The notes beneath the pieces were generated by a model. That model was given only the letters and a program-made list of their open reading frames with translations, was not told where the DNA came from and did not search any database. Source: Photobacterium toruni (GTDB taxonomy: Bacteria; Pseudomonadota; Gammaproteobacteria; Enterobacterales; Vibrionaceae). From it: a DNA stretch of 64,000 nt. Within the stretch, counting starts at the first letter, position 1. The number at the start of each line of letters is the position of its first letter. Position numbers and translations under genes: made by a program. The stretch is from the NCBI RefSeq assembly GCF_024529955.1, contig NZ_AP024854.1, forward strand, positions 372,001-436,000. The letters are read 5' to 3'. Positions 39,648 to 48,542 of the stretch are shown piece after piece.

Positions 39648-40331
39648 TTATTTATTATTTTCTAGCTGCTTTAATTGCGCTTCAAACGGCGGTAATAATG
39701 ATGACATTGCTGCTTGATAAGCGATTTCAAGTCCTTCACGACTGGTCGCGGTAACGCCTAAGTCTTTTAGAATGCCGTTACTGGTACCATAAATCCAACC
39801 ATGAATTTTAACTTCTTGGCCACGCTCCCATGCTTGTTGCATGATAGTAGAATTACCAAGATGGTAAACTTGTGAAGCGACGTTAATCTCACATAATTTA
39901 TCATCCCATTTTTCACGTGGTAGGCTACCAAGGTCTGAGCGATGTTTAAGGTAAAGATCGCGAATGTGTAATAACCAATTATTAATAAGACCTAGTGGCG
40001 GATTTTCTATTGCCGCAGTCACACCACCACAGCCATAGTGGCCACAAATGATGATATGTTTAACCTTCAGTACATCAACGGCATACTGAACTACAGATAA
40101 ACAGTTTAAGTCGGTATGAATAACTTGGTTAGCCACATTACGGTGTACAAACAGTTCACCTGAGGTTAAACCGGTAAGGCGTTCAGCGGGTACTCGACTG
40201 TCAGAACAGCCAATCCAAAGGTATTGTGGGTGCTGCGCCTCTGCGAGGTGAGAGAAAAATTCAGGATCTTCATCCTTAATGTTTTCTGACCATGAAAGGT
40301 TGTTTGCGAAGAGCTGCTTTATATCTGCCAT
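39648..40331 (-). CDS. can: Beta-class carbonic anhydrase
   Basis: A 227-residue zinc enzyme interconverting CO2 and bicarbonate. The zinc ligands are Cys42 and Asp44 in CSDSRVP, then His98 and Cys101 in HYGCGG, as in E. coli Can. It supplies bicarbonate for carboxylases. It is divergent from yadGH and convergent with hpt, the same order as in E. coli and V. cholerae. Confidence 0.95.
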   Translation of the reverse strand: MADIKQLFANNLSWSENIKDEDPEFFSHLAEAQHPQYLWIGCSDSRVPAERLTGLTSGELFVHRNVANQVIHTDLNCLSVVQYAVDVLKVKHIIICGHYGCGGVTAAIENPPLGLINNWLLHIRDLYLKHRSDLGSLPREKWDDKLCEINVASQVYHLGNSTIMQQAWERGQEVKIHGWIYGTSNGILKDLGVTATSREGLEIAYQAAMSSLLPPFEAQLKQLENNK

Positions 40332-40449
40332 GATAATGCCTTATATTAATATGTTCCTTACTATACACAAGCTACGCTGATAGCAAATCGGATTAGTTGT
40401 TAGCGTTTTGTCACTAGCCTATAAATATTTAACAGAAAGTTCGCATATA

Positions 40450-41385
40450 ATGAATGCTTTAGAAATAAAAAATGTAAGTAAAACTTACAAAGGCGGCGTC
40501 AAGGCGCTGAAAAATATGAGCTTAAATGTTCAAAAAGGGGATTTTTTTGCGTTGTTAGGACCTAATGGTGCGGGTAAGTCGACCACGATTGGTATTATTA
40601 GTTCGCTAGTCAATAAAACCTCAGGTTCAGTCAGTATTTTTGGCTATGATTTAGATACTCAAAAAGTCGATGCTAAAAATCAACTTGGCTTAGTGCCGCA
40701 AGAATTTAACTTTAACCCGTTTGAAACAGTCGAGCAGATTGTTATTAATCAAGCGGGTTTTTATGGGGTGGAGCGCACACTTGCGAAACAACGCGCTCAA
40801 AAATATTTAACCCAATTAGATTTATGGGGTAAACGTCATGATCGTGCCCGTAATCTTTCTGGTGGTATGAAACGTCGCTTAATGATTGCACGGGCATTAA
40901 TGCATGAGCCGAAATTATTGATTTTAGATGAGCCCACCGCCGGGGTTGATATTGAATTACGCCGTTCTATGTGGACTTTTTTACAACGCATTAATCGTGA
41001 AGGCGTGACTATTATTTTAACCACCCATTACCTTGAAGAAGCTGAAATGTTGTGCCGCAATATCGGTATTATTAATCATGGCGAGTTGGTTGAGCATACT
41101 TCAATGAAAGCCTTATTAAGCCAGATTGAATCAGAAATCTTTATTTTAGATATTGATGCAGTGACGGATGTTCCTACATTAACGGTTGGTGAGTGTCGAT
41201 TAATTGATAGTAGTACGCTTGAAGTTGATCTCAAAAAAGGTGATGACTTAAATCGTATCTTTAGCGCCTTAACAGCCCAAGGTATTGTGGTGCGTTCAAT
41301 GCGAAATAAGAGTAATCGTTTAGAAGAGTTGTTTGTGAATTTAGTCAATAAAGATCAACAACCAGTAGTGGCAGATAATCAATAA
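40450..41385 (+). CDS. yadG: ABC transporter ATP-binding protein YadG
   Basis: A 311-residue ABC-2 type ATPase. Walker A is GPNGAGKST, signature LSGGMKRRLMIARAL, Walker B LLILDEPTAGVD, with the switch His in TTHYLEEAE. I start at the ATG at 40450 (MNALEIKNVSK); a TTG at 40408 has no support. It overlaps yadH by one base (TAATG), so the two form an exporter of unknown substrate. It is divergent from can. Confidence 0.93.
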   Translation: MNALEIKNVSKTYKGGVKALKNMSLNVQKGDFFALLGPNGAGKSTTIGIISSLVNKTSGSVSIFGYDLDTQKVDAKNQLGLVPQEFNFNPFETVEQIVINQAGFYGVERTLAKQRAQKYLTQLDLWGKRHDRARNLSGGMKRRLMIARALMHEPKLLILDEPTAGVDIELRRSMWTFLQRINREGVTIILTTHYLEEAEMLCRNIGIINHGELVEHTSMKALLSQIESEIFILDIDAVTDVPTLTVGECRLIDSSTLEVDLKKGDDLNRIFSALTAQGIVVRSMRNKSNRLEELFVNLVNKDQQPVVADNQ

Positions 41386-42155
41386 TGAAAAAACAATATT
41401 GGATTGCATTTAAAAGTTTAATTAGCAAAGAGATTCACCGTTTTACACGGATCTGGGTACAAACATTAGTTCCACCTGCGATTACGATGACATTATATTT
41501 TATTATTTTTGGTAATTTGATTGGTCAGCGTATTGGTGACATGGAAGGCTTTAGCTACATGGAATACATCGTGCCGGGACTTATCATGATGTCGGTGATC
41601 ACAAACTCTTATTCTAATGTTGCTTCTTCATTTTTTAGTGCCAAATTTCAACATAATATTGAAGAGTTATTAGTCGCACCTGTGCCTAATTATATTATTA
41701 TTGCCGGTTATGTCGGTGGTGGTGTGTTGCGAGGATTAGGGGTCGGTCTGATTGTTTCTGTGGTGTCTTTATTGTTTGTGTCACTCAATATCGCGCATTT
41801 ATGGGTGATCATTGCAACTGTTGTTATGACCTCAATTGTGTTCTCGTTGGGGGGATTAATTAACGCTATTTTTGCCCGCACCTTTGACGATATTAGTATT
41901 ATTCCAACCTTCGTATTAACCCCTCTGACATATTTAGGTGGCGTATTTTATTCGATTAATTTGCTGCCAGAAGTATGGCAAATGGTGTCAAAGGTTAACC
42001 CGATTGTATATATGGTTAATGCTTTCCGCTATGGCTTTCTAGGGGTGTCTGATGTGGGTATTGGAACGTCATTTGCAGTATTAAGTGTGTTTGTTGTTGC
42101 GCTATATAGTGTTGCTTATTATTTGATTTCGCGTGGTATTGGTTTACGTTCATGA
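41385..42155 (+). CDS. yadH: ABC-2 type permease YadH
   Basis: A 256-residue inner-membrane protein with about six segments of the ABC-2 permease family: the SYMEYIVPGLIMMSVI segment, then the LTPLTYLGGVFYSINLLP motif near residue 185. It is the membrane partner of YadG, translationally coupled by the overlapping start. The substrate is unknown; ABC-2 exporters often move lipids, polysaccharides or drugs. Confidence 0.93.
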   Translation: MKKQYWIAFKSLISKEIHRFTRIWVQTLVPPAITMTLYFIIFGNLIGQRIGDMEGFSYMEYIVPGLIMMSVITNSYSNVASSFFSAKFQHNIEELLVAPVPNYIIIAGYVGGGVLRGLGVGLIVSVVSLLFVSLNIAHLWVIIATVVMTSIVFSLGGLINAIFARTFDDISIIPTFVLTPLTYLGGVFYSINLLPEVWQMVSKVNPIVYMVNAFRYGFLGVSDVGIGTSFAVLSVFVVALYSVAYYLISRGIGLRS

Positions 42156-42200
42156 GTTATTTTATGTCTGATAAGATAACGGACAATCGACATTGATACT

Positions 42201-42245
42201 AAAAAAAATACCGCGCGTTAATGGTTAACGGGCGGTATTTTTTTA
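42201..42245. terminator. Bidirectional terminator between yadH and panC
   Basis: ATACCGC and GCGGTAT arms extended by CGTTAA/TTAACG around TGG, with A8 before and a T-run after. Confidence 0.9.
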
Positions 42246-42260
42246 GTTGGCATTTAGCGA

Positions 42261-43154
42261 TTAATTAGCTTCAGCGACATCTTCTTCAACAGCCACAGCA
42301 GGAGATAAATCGACAACTTGATTATCGATTAAACGTGCTTTACCCAGTTGAGCTGACATTAAAATAACGGCTTGTTGAGTGGTGTCAGTGATAGGTAATA
42401 AGGTTACTGCATCACGAATAAAGCTTTTATCCGGTTGCAGGCCAGCAGCACGTAATTGATCGTTAGCATCAACAATTAATTCGTCATAGTCATTACGACC
42501 ACCACGCATTTGACTGCTGATCCAACGCATAGTGCGGGCTAAAACAGGTGCACGTTGGCGTTCGTCAACGGTAAGATTACCGTTACGTGAACTCATGGCT
42601 AAGCCATCCATTTCACGAACTGTTGGTACACCAACAATTTTAATATCCATCGCTAGATCAATCACCATTTGACGAATAAGCGCCAATTGTTGGTAATCTT
42701 TCTCACCAAAACAAGCCACATCTGGTTGGACGATATTAAATAATTTATTAACGATGGTTGCTACGCCACGGAAATGACCGGGACGTAATTCGCCTTCTAA
42801 AATGGTCGATAATCCAGGAACGTCGATAAACGTTCGATTATTAACACCGGCTGGATACATGCTTTCAGCGGTTGGAGTAAAAACCACATCAACCATGTTT
42901 TGCTGTTGTAATTTAGCAATATCTTGCTCAAGTGTGCGTGGATAATTGGTTAAATCTTCAGTTTTTTCAAACTGCATTGGATTAACAAAAATACTCGCAA
43001 CAACAACATCAGCATGCTTACGTGCTTTACGCATTAACGTAAGATGACCTTCATGTAAGTTACCCATGGTTGGAACAAAGGCAATTCGACGGCCTGCGCG
43101 GCGCCACGTCGTAATTTGCTCTCTTAACTGGGCAATCTCGGCGAATGTTTGCAT
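42261..43154 (-). CDS. panC: Pantothenate synthetase
   Basis: A 297-residue ATP-dependent ligase joining pantoate and beta-alanine. It has the nucleotidyltransferase HxGH motif ([16 protein letters not shown]), the [11 protein letters not shown] block and the KMSKS-like MSSRNGNL. It lies 10 bp after panB. The usual partner panD is not in this window, since yadH follows, so beta-alanine must come from a panD located elsewhere or another source. The C-terminus carries a short acidic tail ([10 protein letters not shown]). Confidence 0.95.
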   Translation of the reverse strand: MQTFAEIAQLREQITTWRRAGRRIAFVPTMGNLHEGHLTLMRKARKHADVVVASIFVNPMQFEKTEDLTNYPRTLEQDIAKLQQQNMVDVVFTPTAESMYPAGVNNRTFIDVPGLSTILEGELRPGHFRGVATIVNKLFNIVQPDVACFGEKDYQQLALIRQMVIDLAMDIKIVGVPTVREMDGLAMSSRNGNLTVDERQRAPVLARTMRWISSQMRGGRNDYDELIVDANDQLRAAGLQPDKSFIRDAVTLLPITDTTQQAVILMSAQLGKARLIDNQVVDLSPAVAVEEDVAEAN

Positions 43155-43164
43155 CTCTTATTCC

Positions 43165-43959
43165 TTATTCAAAGGTATGCTGAGATTCTGGAAATGCACC
43201 AGACTCAACATCCTCAATGTATTTAGTAACCGCAGCACGCATATCTCCTGTTTCTGCAAGGAAGTTCTTAGAGAACTTCGGCATATAATTTGCAGAAATA
43301 CCAAACATATCGTGCATAACCAGTATTTGGCCATCGGTCGCATTACCCGCACCGATACCAATTACAGGCACATCTACTGCCTTGGTAATACGTTCAGCAA
43401 GGCTTGCTGGAACACATTCCAATACGATAATTTGGGCACCAGCTTTCGCAAGAGTAATGGCATCTTTAACCATTATCTCAGCTTGATCCAAATTGCGGCC
43501 TTGAACTTTATAACCGCCAAAAATATTGACAGACTGAGGTGTTAAACCAAGGTGGGCACAGACGGGAACAGCTCGTTGTGTCAGGATTGAAATGGTTTCA
43601 GCAACCCAAGCGCCACCTTCGATTTTGACCATATTTGCCCCTGCGCGCATTAATTTAGCGGCATTTTCACAAGCTTGTGTTGGGGTTGCGAAGGTCATGA
43701 ATGGCATGTCAGCCATTAGCAGCGAGTTAGGACTGCCTGCACGAACACTACGCGTATGGTAAGCAATGTCATCAATGGTTACGGGTAGAGTGTCATTTAA
43801 GCCTTGGAGTACCATGCCTAAAGAGTCACCGACTAACATAACCGGCATATTCTGCTGCTCAAATAGTTGAGCAAAACTGGCGTCATATGCTGTTACTGAT
43901 GCAAATTTACGGCCTTCTTGCTTCCATTTTAGAAGATCGTTGATAGTGATTTTTTTCAT
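43165..43959 (-). CDS. panB: 3-methyl-2-oxobutanoate hydroxymethyltransferase
   Basis: A 264-residue TIM-barrel enzyme making ketopantoate from ketoisovalerate and methylene-tetrahydrofolate, the first committed pantothenate step. It has [39 protein letters not shown] with the metal ligand Asp, and [19 protein letters not shown]. It forms an operon with panC (10-bp gap) and follows folK by 24 bp. Confidence 0.95.
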   Translation of the reverse strand: MKKITINDLLKWKQEGRKFASVTAYDASFAQLFEQQNMPVMLVGDSLGMVLQGLNDTLPVTIDDIAYHTRSVRAGSPNSLLMADMPFMTFATPTQACENAAKLMRAGANMVKIEGGAWVAETISILTQRAVPVCAHLGLTPQSVNIFGGYKVQGRNLDQAEIMVKDAITLAKAGAQIIVLECVPASLAERITKAVDVPVIGIGAGNATDGQILVMHDMFGISANYMPKFSKNFLAETGDMRAAVTKYIEDVESGAFPESQHTFE

Positions 43960-43983
43960 AGCTTTTTTCTCGCACTGATGAAT

Positions 43984-44469
43984 TTATGCTTGCCAAATAG
44001 CTAAGCCATTACGGTTAACCTGAGTCAATAACGTGCATAAAGAAGTGTGATCAGGCAAAACTAAAGCAGGGTTAATTTCGGCAAGTGGATACAGTACGAA
44101 CTCCCGTACTTTCATTCCATAGTGCGGCACAGTAAGGCGCTCACACTGGTGCTGTAGATCGCCATATAAAATAATATCGAGATCTAACGTCCTTGGTCCC
44201 CAGCGTTCATCTTTGCGAACACGTCCTTGTTCGAGCTCAATTGCTTGAGTATGATCTAGCAGCTCAAGCGGAGCTAATGTGGTGTCGATAGCAACAACCG
44301 CATTTATATAGTCAGGTTGATTTTGCGGTCCCATCGGGGTACTGCTGTACAGCGATGATACGCTAATAACATCTGTATTTGGTAGGTGCTGTAGTGCTTT
44401 GATTGCAGTTTTAGCTTGGGCGACAGGATCGCCCAAGTTACTACCTATAGCAATATAGGCGCGAATCAT
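43984..44469 (-). CDS. folK: 2-amino-4-hydroxy-6-hydroxymethyldihydropteridine pyrophosphokinase
   Basis: A 161-residue HPPK of folate synthesis that transfers pyrophosphate from ATP to the pterin. It begins [17 protein letters not shown], has [23 protein letters not shown] and the signature [16 protein letters not shown]. The start overlaps the pcnB stop by 4 bp, indicating coupled translation, as in E. coli. Confidence 0.95.
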   Translation of the reverse strand: MIRAYIAIGSNLGDPVAQAKTAIKALQHLPNTDVISVSSLYSSTPMGPQNQPDYINAVVAIDTTLAPLELLDHTQAIELEQGRVRKDERWGPRTLDLDIILYGDLQHQCERLTVPHYGMKVREFVLYPLAEINPALVLPDHTSLCTLLTQVNRNGLAIWQA

Positions 44470-45896
44470 GATTTAACTTGTGGTTTTTTACGGCGAGGCT
44501 GCTGTGGGCGACGACGACGTGGGCGACGAGTACCACCATCATTGATGTGAGTGACCATTTGACCGCGTTGGTTGTAGTCGGCGTCTTGGAACTCATTCCA
44601 CCATAAAGCTAATTCTTTGATGTCGCTGCCTTCAAACAAGCTACGCATTTCTAAGAAATCATAAGCAGCTCGAAATTTAGGGTGCTCCATAGTTTTAAAA
44701 GCACGCTTACCGCTACGACGACTAAAGCGTAACTGTTGTTGCCAGATATCGCGAACTGTAGTGGTATGGCGACGTGGAATGGCAATTGAGCGCACTTGTT
44801 CATCAAGAATATCGTTACTTGCAACCATAAAGGCATCGTAGAATGATAAGCCACTCGCAAAAGAGACTTCTTCTGCTCGTGTCATCATTGGATACCACAG
44901 CATCGCTGCATAAATAAAGGCGGGATTAACTCGCTTATCTTCAGCCATGCGTTTATCTGTCGAGGCAAGGATATGCTCGATCATTTTCTCAGTTTTGCTG
45001 CTGTTATTCTCAGTGAAATGGTCAGATAAAATTGGGAATAACTGCTGGAATAAGTTGTATTCACGCAGCATACGATAAGTTTCTAGACCTTGACCTGATT
45101 GCAATAACTTAAGGCTTTCTTCAAACAAACGTGCTGATGGAATATCTTGCATCAGTGGTGCGAGTTCACGAATGGGTGCCGCTGTTACGGGGTCAATATC
45201 CATATCAAGCTTAACGGCAAAGCGTACCGCTCGTAGCATTCGAACTGGATCTTCACGGTAACGGGTTTCTGGATCGCCCATTAATCGAATGACACGGTTA
45301 TTGAGATCTTCGATACCTTTAGCATAGTCAGTAACGGTGAAGTCTTTAACGCTGTAATAAAGCGCATTAATGGTAAAGTCACGGCGCTCTGCGTCTTCTT
45401 CGACAGTGCCATAAACATTATCCCGCAATAACATGCCTTCTTCGTTGCGAGAAGATAGCTGTGGTTTTTGCTTATCTTTTGGTGGCGTAACTTGTACCGG
45501 CGTATCTGAATGGTGGCCACGGAAGGTAGCTACTTCAATAATGTCACGTCCAAAAAGGATGTGCGCAAGACGAAAACGACGGCCAATTAAACGGCAATTA
45601 CGAAACAGTTTTTTAATTTCTTCGGGGGTTGCATTGGTTGCAATATCGAAGTCTTTCGGCTGTTTGTGAAGCAATAAATCACGGACGCCGCCACCAACAA
45701 GGTAAGCGTCGTAACCGGCTTTGTTTAGACGATATAGTACTTTCAGCGCATTTTCGCTGATATCTTTTCGTGAAATGCCGTGTTCTGGGCGTTGGTAAAC
45801 TTGCAAAGTTTGTTCCTCTGGAACGCGAGTACTACTGTCGCGATTCAATACTTTACGGCAAAAGTTGGCTACTCGATTAAAGATAATACACCCCAT
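44466..45896 (-). CDS. pcnB: Poly(A) polymerase I
   Basis: About 476 residues. This class II nucleotidyltransferase adds 3' poly(A) tails to RNA and promotes decay. The active site [26 protein letters not shown] carries the DxD carboxylates, followed by the [12 protein letters not shown] motif and a basic C-terminal tail ([17 protein letters not shown]). The coordinate given is the only nearby ATG (45896), which lacks a good ribosome site. Homology with E. coli starts two to three codons later, at ATT/ATC before TTT-AAT-CGA; E. coli pcnB is known to use AUU. The true start may therefore be 45887 or 45884. Confidence 0.9.
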   Translation of the reverse strand: MGCIIFNRVANFCRKVLNRDSSTRVPEEQTLQVYQRPEHGISRKDISENALKVLYRLNKAGYDAYLVGGGVRDLLLHKQPKDFDIATNATPEEIKKLFRNCRLIGRRFRLAHILFGRDIIEVATFRGHHSDTPVQVTPPKDKQKPQLSSRNEEGMLLRDNVYGTVEEDAERRDFTINALYYSVKDFTVTDYAKGIEDLNNRVIRLMGDPETRYREDPVRMLRAVRFAVKLDMDIDPVTAAPIRELAPLMQDIPSARLFEESLKLLQSGQGLETYRMLREYNLFQQLFPILSDHFTENNSSKTEKMIEHILASTDKRMAEDKRVNPAFIYAAMLWYPMMTRAEEVSFASGLSFYDAFMVASNDILDEQVRSIAIPRRHTTTVRDIWQQQLRFSRRSGKRAFKTMEHPKFRAAYDFLEMRSLFEGSDIKELALWWNEFQDADYNQRGQMVTHINDGGTRRPRRRRPQQPRRKKPQVKS

Positions 45897-45950
45897 TTTG
45901 TACACATGGTTCAACAAACAGCCGTGTATGATATATCACGGCAGACGATT

Positions 45951-46835
45951 TTAGAATGCTAGTGTGATAGCAGTTGTCTTTGGTAGTTGTTTAAGCTGCC
46001 AATGAGTGATGCCCCACTGTAAAATTTGTTCTACGCTTTCTATGACAAGTTCTGCCGGTGGCGAAAAGCCTAAAAAGCGTAGCGCTGCCATTAATGCTGG
46101 CCGAGGATTGTGTTTATCAATCGCGGGAGCATGGTTTTGTTTTGACAATTTATTGCCATTGTCAGTAATGGCGAGCGGTAAGTGCAAATAACTCACTGCA
46201 GGATGCCCTAGTTGTTGGTAAAGACTTATTTGACGTCCAGTCGGCTCAATTAAATCTGCACCACGTACAACTTCGGTGATCCCTTGTTCGATATCATCTA
46301 GCACTACAGCAAGATTATAAGCAAATAAGCCATCGCGACGGCGAATGATAAAATCTTCATGCGCTAACGCTAACGGCAATTCGATACGACCATGTAACAG
46401 GTCATCGAAATGGGTTATTGGTGTGTCTACTTGTAATCGAACCGCACCATTATTGTGCCGTTGATTGAGGGTACGACAGGTACCTGGGTAAAAGCCGCCC
46501 GCTTGTTGAATGTCTTTTCGACTACACTGACAATAGTATGCATTACCTTGCGCTAACCAAGCATCGATTTGAGCCTGATAGGCGTCATGACGCAAGCTCT
46601 GGTAGATAATATCGCCATCCCACATGAAGCCAAATGCTTCTAATGTGCGCAGAATATCATCAGCAGCCCCTAGCATTTCGCGAGGTGGATCAAGATCTTC
46701 GATCCTGACAACCCATTTTCCTTGCTGAGATTTGGCTTGAAGGTAGCTTCCGAGTGCAGCAATTAACGATCCGAAATGCAATAACCCTGAGGGCGATGGT
46801 GCAAAACGACCGACATATTGATTCGTGTTAGTCAT
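45951..46835 (-). CDS. gluQ: Glutamyl-Q tRNA(Asp) synthetase
   Basis: A 294-residue GluRS paralogue lacking the anticodon-binding domain. It attaches glutamate to queuosine in tRNA(Asp). It has the HIGH-like SGLLHFGSLIAALG, the zinc site CQC...FYPGTC and the KMSKS-like KLSKQN. The gene lies between dksA and pcnB, the conserved gammaproteobacterial order. Confidence 0.95.
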   Translation of the reverse strand: MTNTNQYVGRFAPSPSGLLHFGSLIAALGSYLQAKSQQGKWVVRIEDLDPPREMLGAADDILRTLEAFGFMWDGDIIYQSLRHDAYQAQIDAWLAQGNAYYCQCSRKDIQQAGGFYPGTCRTLNQRHNNGAVRLQVDTPITHFDDLLHGRIELPLALAHEDFIIRRRDGLFAYNLAVVLDDIEQGITEVVRGADLIEPTGRQISLYQQLGHPAVSYLHLPLAITDNGNKLSKQNHAPAIDKHNPRPALMAALRFLGFSPPAELVIESVEQILQWGITHWQLKQLPKTTAITLAF

Positions 46836-46940
46836 ACATTAATAAACGGTTATAAAATCCAAATTGATAATTATCTAACTTGGTACGGCAGCGTAAATGT
46901 CGCCCAGAGTCAGGGGTAAATATGACAAGATATATTCCCT

Positions 46941-46988
46941 CCAAACTGAATAAGACTCTCTATCTTAAGAGAGCACTATTCAGTTTGG
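46941..46988. repeat. 48-bp palindrome with perfect 12-bp arms
   Basis: CCAAACTGAATA (46941-46952) is exactly complementary to TATTCAGTTTGG (46977-46988). Inside, CTCTCT-ATCTTA-AGAGAG forms a second hairpin on the same axis. There is no T-run, so it is not a typical terminator. Confidence 0.8.
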
Positions 46989-47103
46989 TGCCTAGTTATC
47001 TATAACACTTGGTTATGACTAAAAGGCAGAGCTCGTGCGACATCGGTAAGTAAACAACCATCTGGTTAATTACTGCGTGTTATTTTGAGCGCTAGTGTAA
47101 ACG

Positions 47104-47130
47104 AAAGAGGGAGCTTACGCTCCCTCTAAA
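47104..47130 (-). terminator. Terminator after dksA
   Basis: AGAGGGAGC-TTAC-GCTCCCTCT hairpin, 28 bp after the dksA stop; the U-run is short. Confidence 0.7.
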
Positions 47131-47157
47131 ATTAGCTTAACCTGATAAAGGCGTAAA

Positions 47158-47607
47158 TTAGCCAGCCATTTGCTTTTCTTTGATCTCTGCAAGTGTTTTA
47201 CAGTCGATGCAAAGATCTGCCGTTGGGCGAGCTTCAAGACGGCGAATACCAATCTCAATACCACAAGAATCACAGAAGCCGAAATCATCTTCTTCGATAC
47301 GCTTGATCGTCTTGTCAATTTTCTTGATCAGTTTTCGTTCGCGGTCACGATTACGAAGTTCAAGGCTGAACTCTTCTTCTTGTGCGGCACGATCCACTGG
47401 ATCGGGGAAGTTAGCGGCTTCATCTTGCATGTGGTTTACAGTGCGATCAACTTCAACGCGAAGCTGGTTACGCCATGCTGATAGAATTTTATGGAAATGC
47501 TCTAATTGAGCTTCGCCCATGTATTCTTCGCCAGCTTTTTCCTGATAAGGTTCAACCCCAGCAATAGCCAGGATGCCTAGTGATTTTTTAACGTTGGTCT
47601 CTGGCAT
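47158..47607 (-). CDS. dksA: RNA polymerase-binding transcription factor DksA
   Basis: A 149-residue protein with a coiled coil whose tip carries the conserved aspartates (about 65-75, [14 protein letters not shown]), and a C-terminal four-cysteine zinc finger (CDSCG...CIDC). It enters the RNA polymerase secondary channel and works with ppGpp to repress rRNA and tRNA promoters, probably including the two tRNA promoters in this window. I start at the ATG at 47607 ([11 protein letters not shown]) with AGGAG seven bases upstream. Confidence 0.96.
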   Translation of the reverse strand: MPETNVKKSLGILAIAGVEPYQEKAGEEYMGEAQLEHFHKILSAWRNQLRVEVDRTVNHMQDEAANFPDPVDRAAQEEEFSLELRNRDRERKLIKKIDKTIKRIEEDDFGFCDSCGIEIGIRRLEARPTADLCIDCKTLAEIKEKQMAG

Positions 47608-47736
47608 ATAGCATCTCCTAATGTACCTAATAACCGTCACTGGTTAATTTTGGGCGGTATCTATACCAGAAAGGTTACGGCGTGGCAATTAATGTATAAC
47701 TTCAATTCTACGTCAATGTGAAGAAAACGGCATTTT

Positions 47737-48450
47737 TTATGTCAAATGCTGAAATTGTATACAGTCTTCGAGTTTTATTTCAGCGGCATTAATCGTTGCT
47801 CGATAGCAAATAATTTCCACACCAGCTGTCATCGCTTGGTGTAATAATCGTGCGTATTCTGGATCAATATGCTTTGCTACCTCAACCTGATTTATTCCCG
47901 TGTGTAAAACGGCAAAGAATAAGATTGCTCGTGATCCTTGTTGCGCCATTTCGGTCAGTTCGCGTAAATGTTTTTGACCTCGAGTGGTAACCGCATCAGG
48001 GAAATAACCTTGACCATTATCCGCTAATAGGGTCACGCTTTTTACTTCAATATAGCAAGGGGGACGGGTATCTGATTCAAGTAATAAATCAATGCGACTA
48101 TTTTCAGAACCATATTTTACTTCAGTGCGTAAATTTTCATAACCACTTAGTTCTGGTATCCGTTGTTGCTCAATGGCTTCTTTGACCAGATGATTGGCTT
48201 GAATGGTATTAACACAAATCCAATTATTGTGCTTGGTTTGAGCTAATTCCCAATTATTAGGGTATTTACGTTTTTTATTGTTCGAGGTTGAATACCATAC
48301 CGTCGTTCCCGGTTCCGCACAGCCTGTCATTGCGCCAGTATTGGCACAGTGGATCGTTATTAGTTCACCATCATTGAGCTCAATATCTGCGAGAAAGCGT
48401 TTATAACGTTTAATTAAGCGAGCAGCTTGTAGTGGCTGAGAAAATTTCAT
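47737..48450 (-). CDS. sfsA: Sugar fermentation stimulation protein SfsA
   Basis: A 237-residue SfsA family protein, with [20 protein letters not shown] at the N-terminus, [15 protein letters not shown], and the nuclease-like core RIDLLLES...[10 protein letters not shown]. It is named from an E. coli maltose phenotype; a nucleic-acid role is suspected from the fold but not established. It lies upstream of dksA on the same strand, as in E. coli, and is divergent from hrpB. Confidence 0.93.
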   Translation of the reverse strand: MKFSQPLQAARLIKRYKRFLADIELNDGELITIHCANTGAMTGCAEPGTTVWYSTSNNKKRKYPNNWELAQTKHNNWICVNTIQANHLVKEAIEQQRIPELSGYENLRTEVKYGSENSRIDLLLESDTRPPCYIEVKSVTLLADNGQGYFPDAVTTRGQKHLRELTEMAQQGSRAILFFAVLHTGINQVEVAKHIDPEYARLLHQAMTAGVEIICYRATINAAEIKLEDCIQFQHLT

Positions 48451-48542
48451 TTATGGCCTCAAGTATCGATTATTATTTTTAGTTGTGGTGTGGCTTTCGT
48501 TACAATGTGATTCCGTTTTGATCATGACATAAGGTGACGTCC

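Larger units (their letters stand above)
46836..47157. other. Intergenic region gluQ-dksA
   Basis: 322 bp without a gene. It contains the dksA terminator (47104-47130) and a 48-bp palindrome (46941-46988). Nothing else stands out. Confidence 0.6.
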
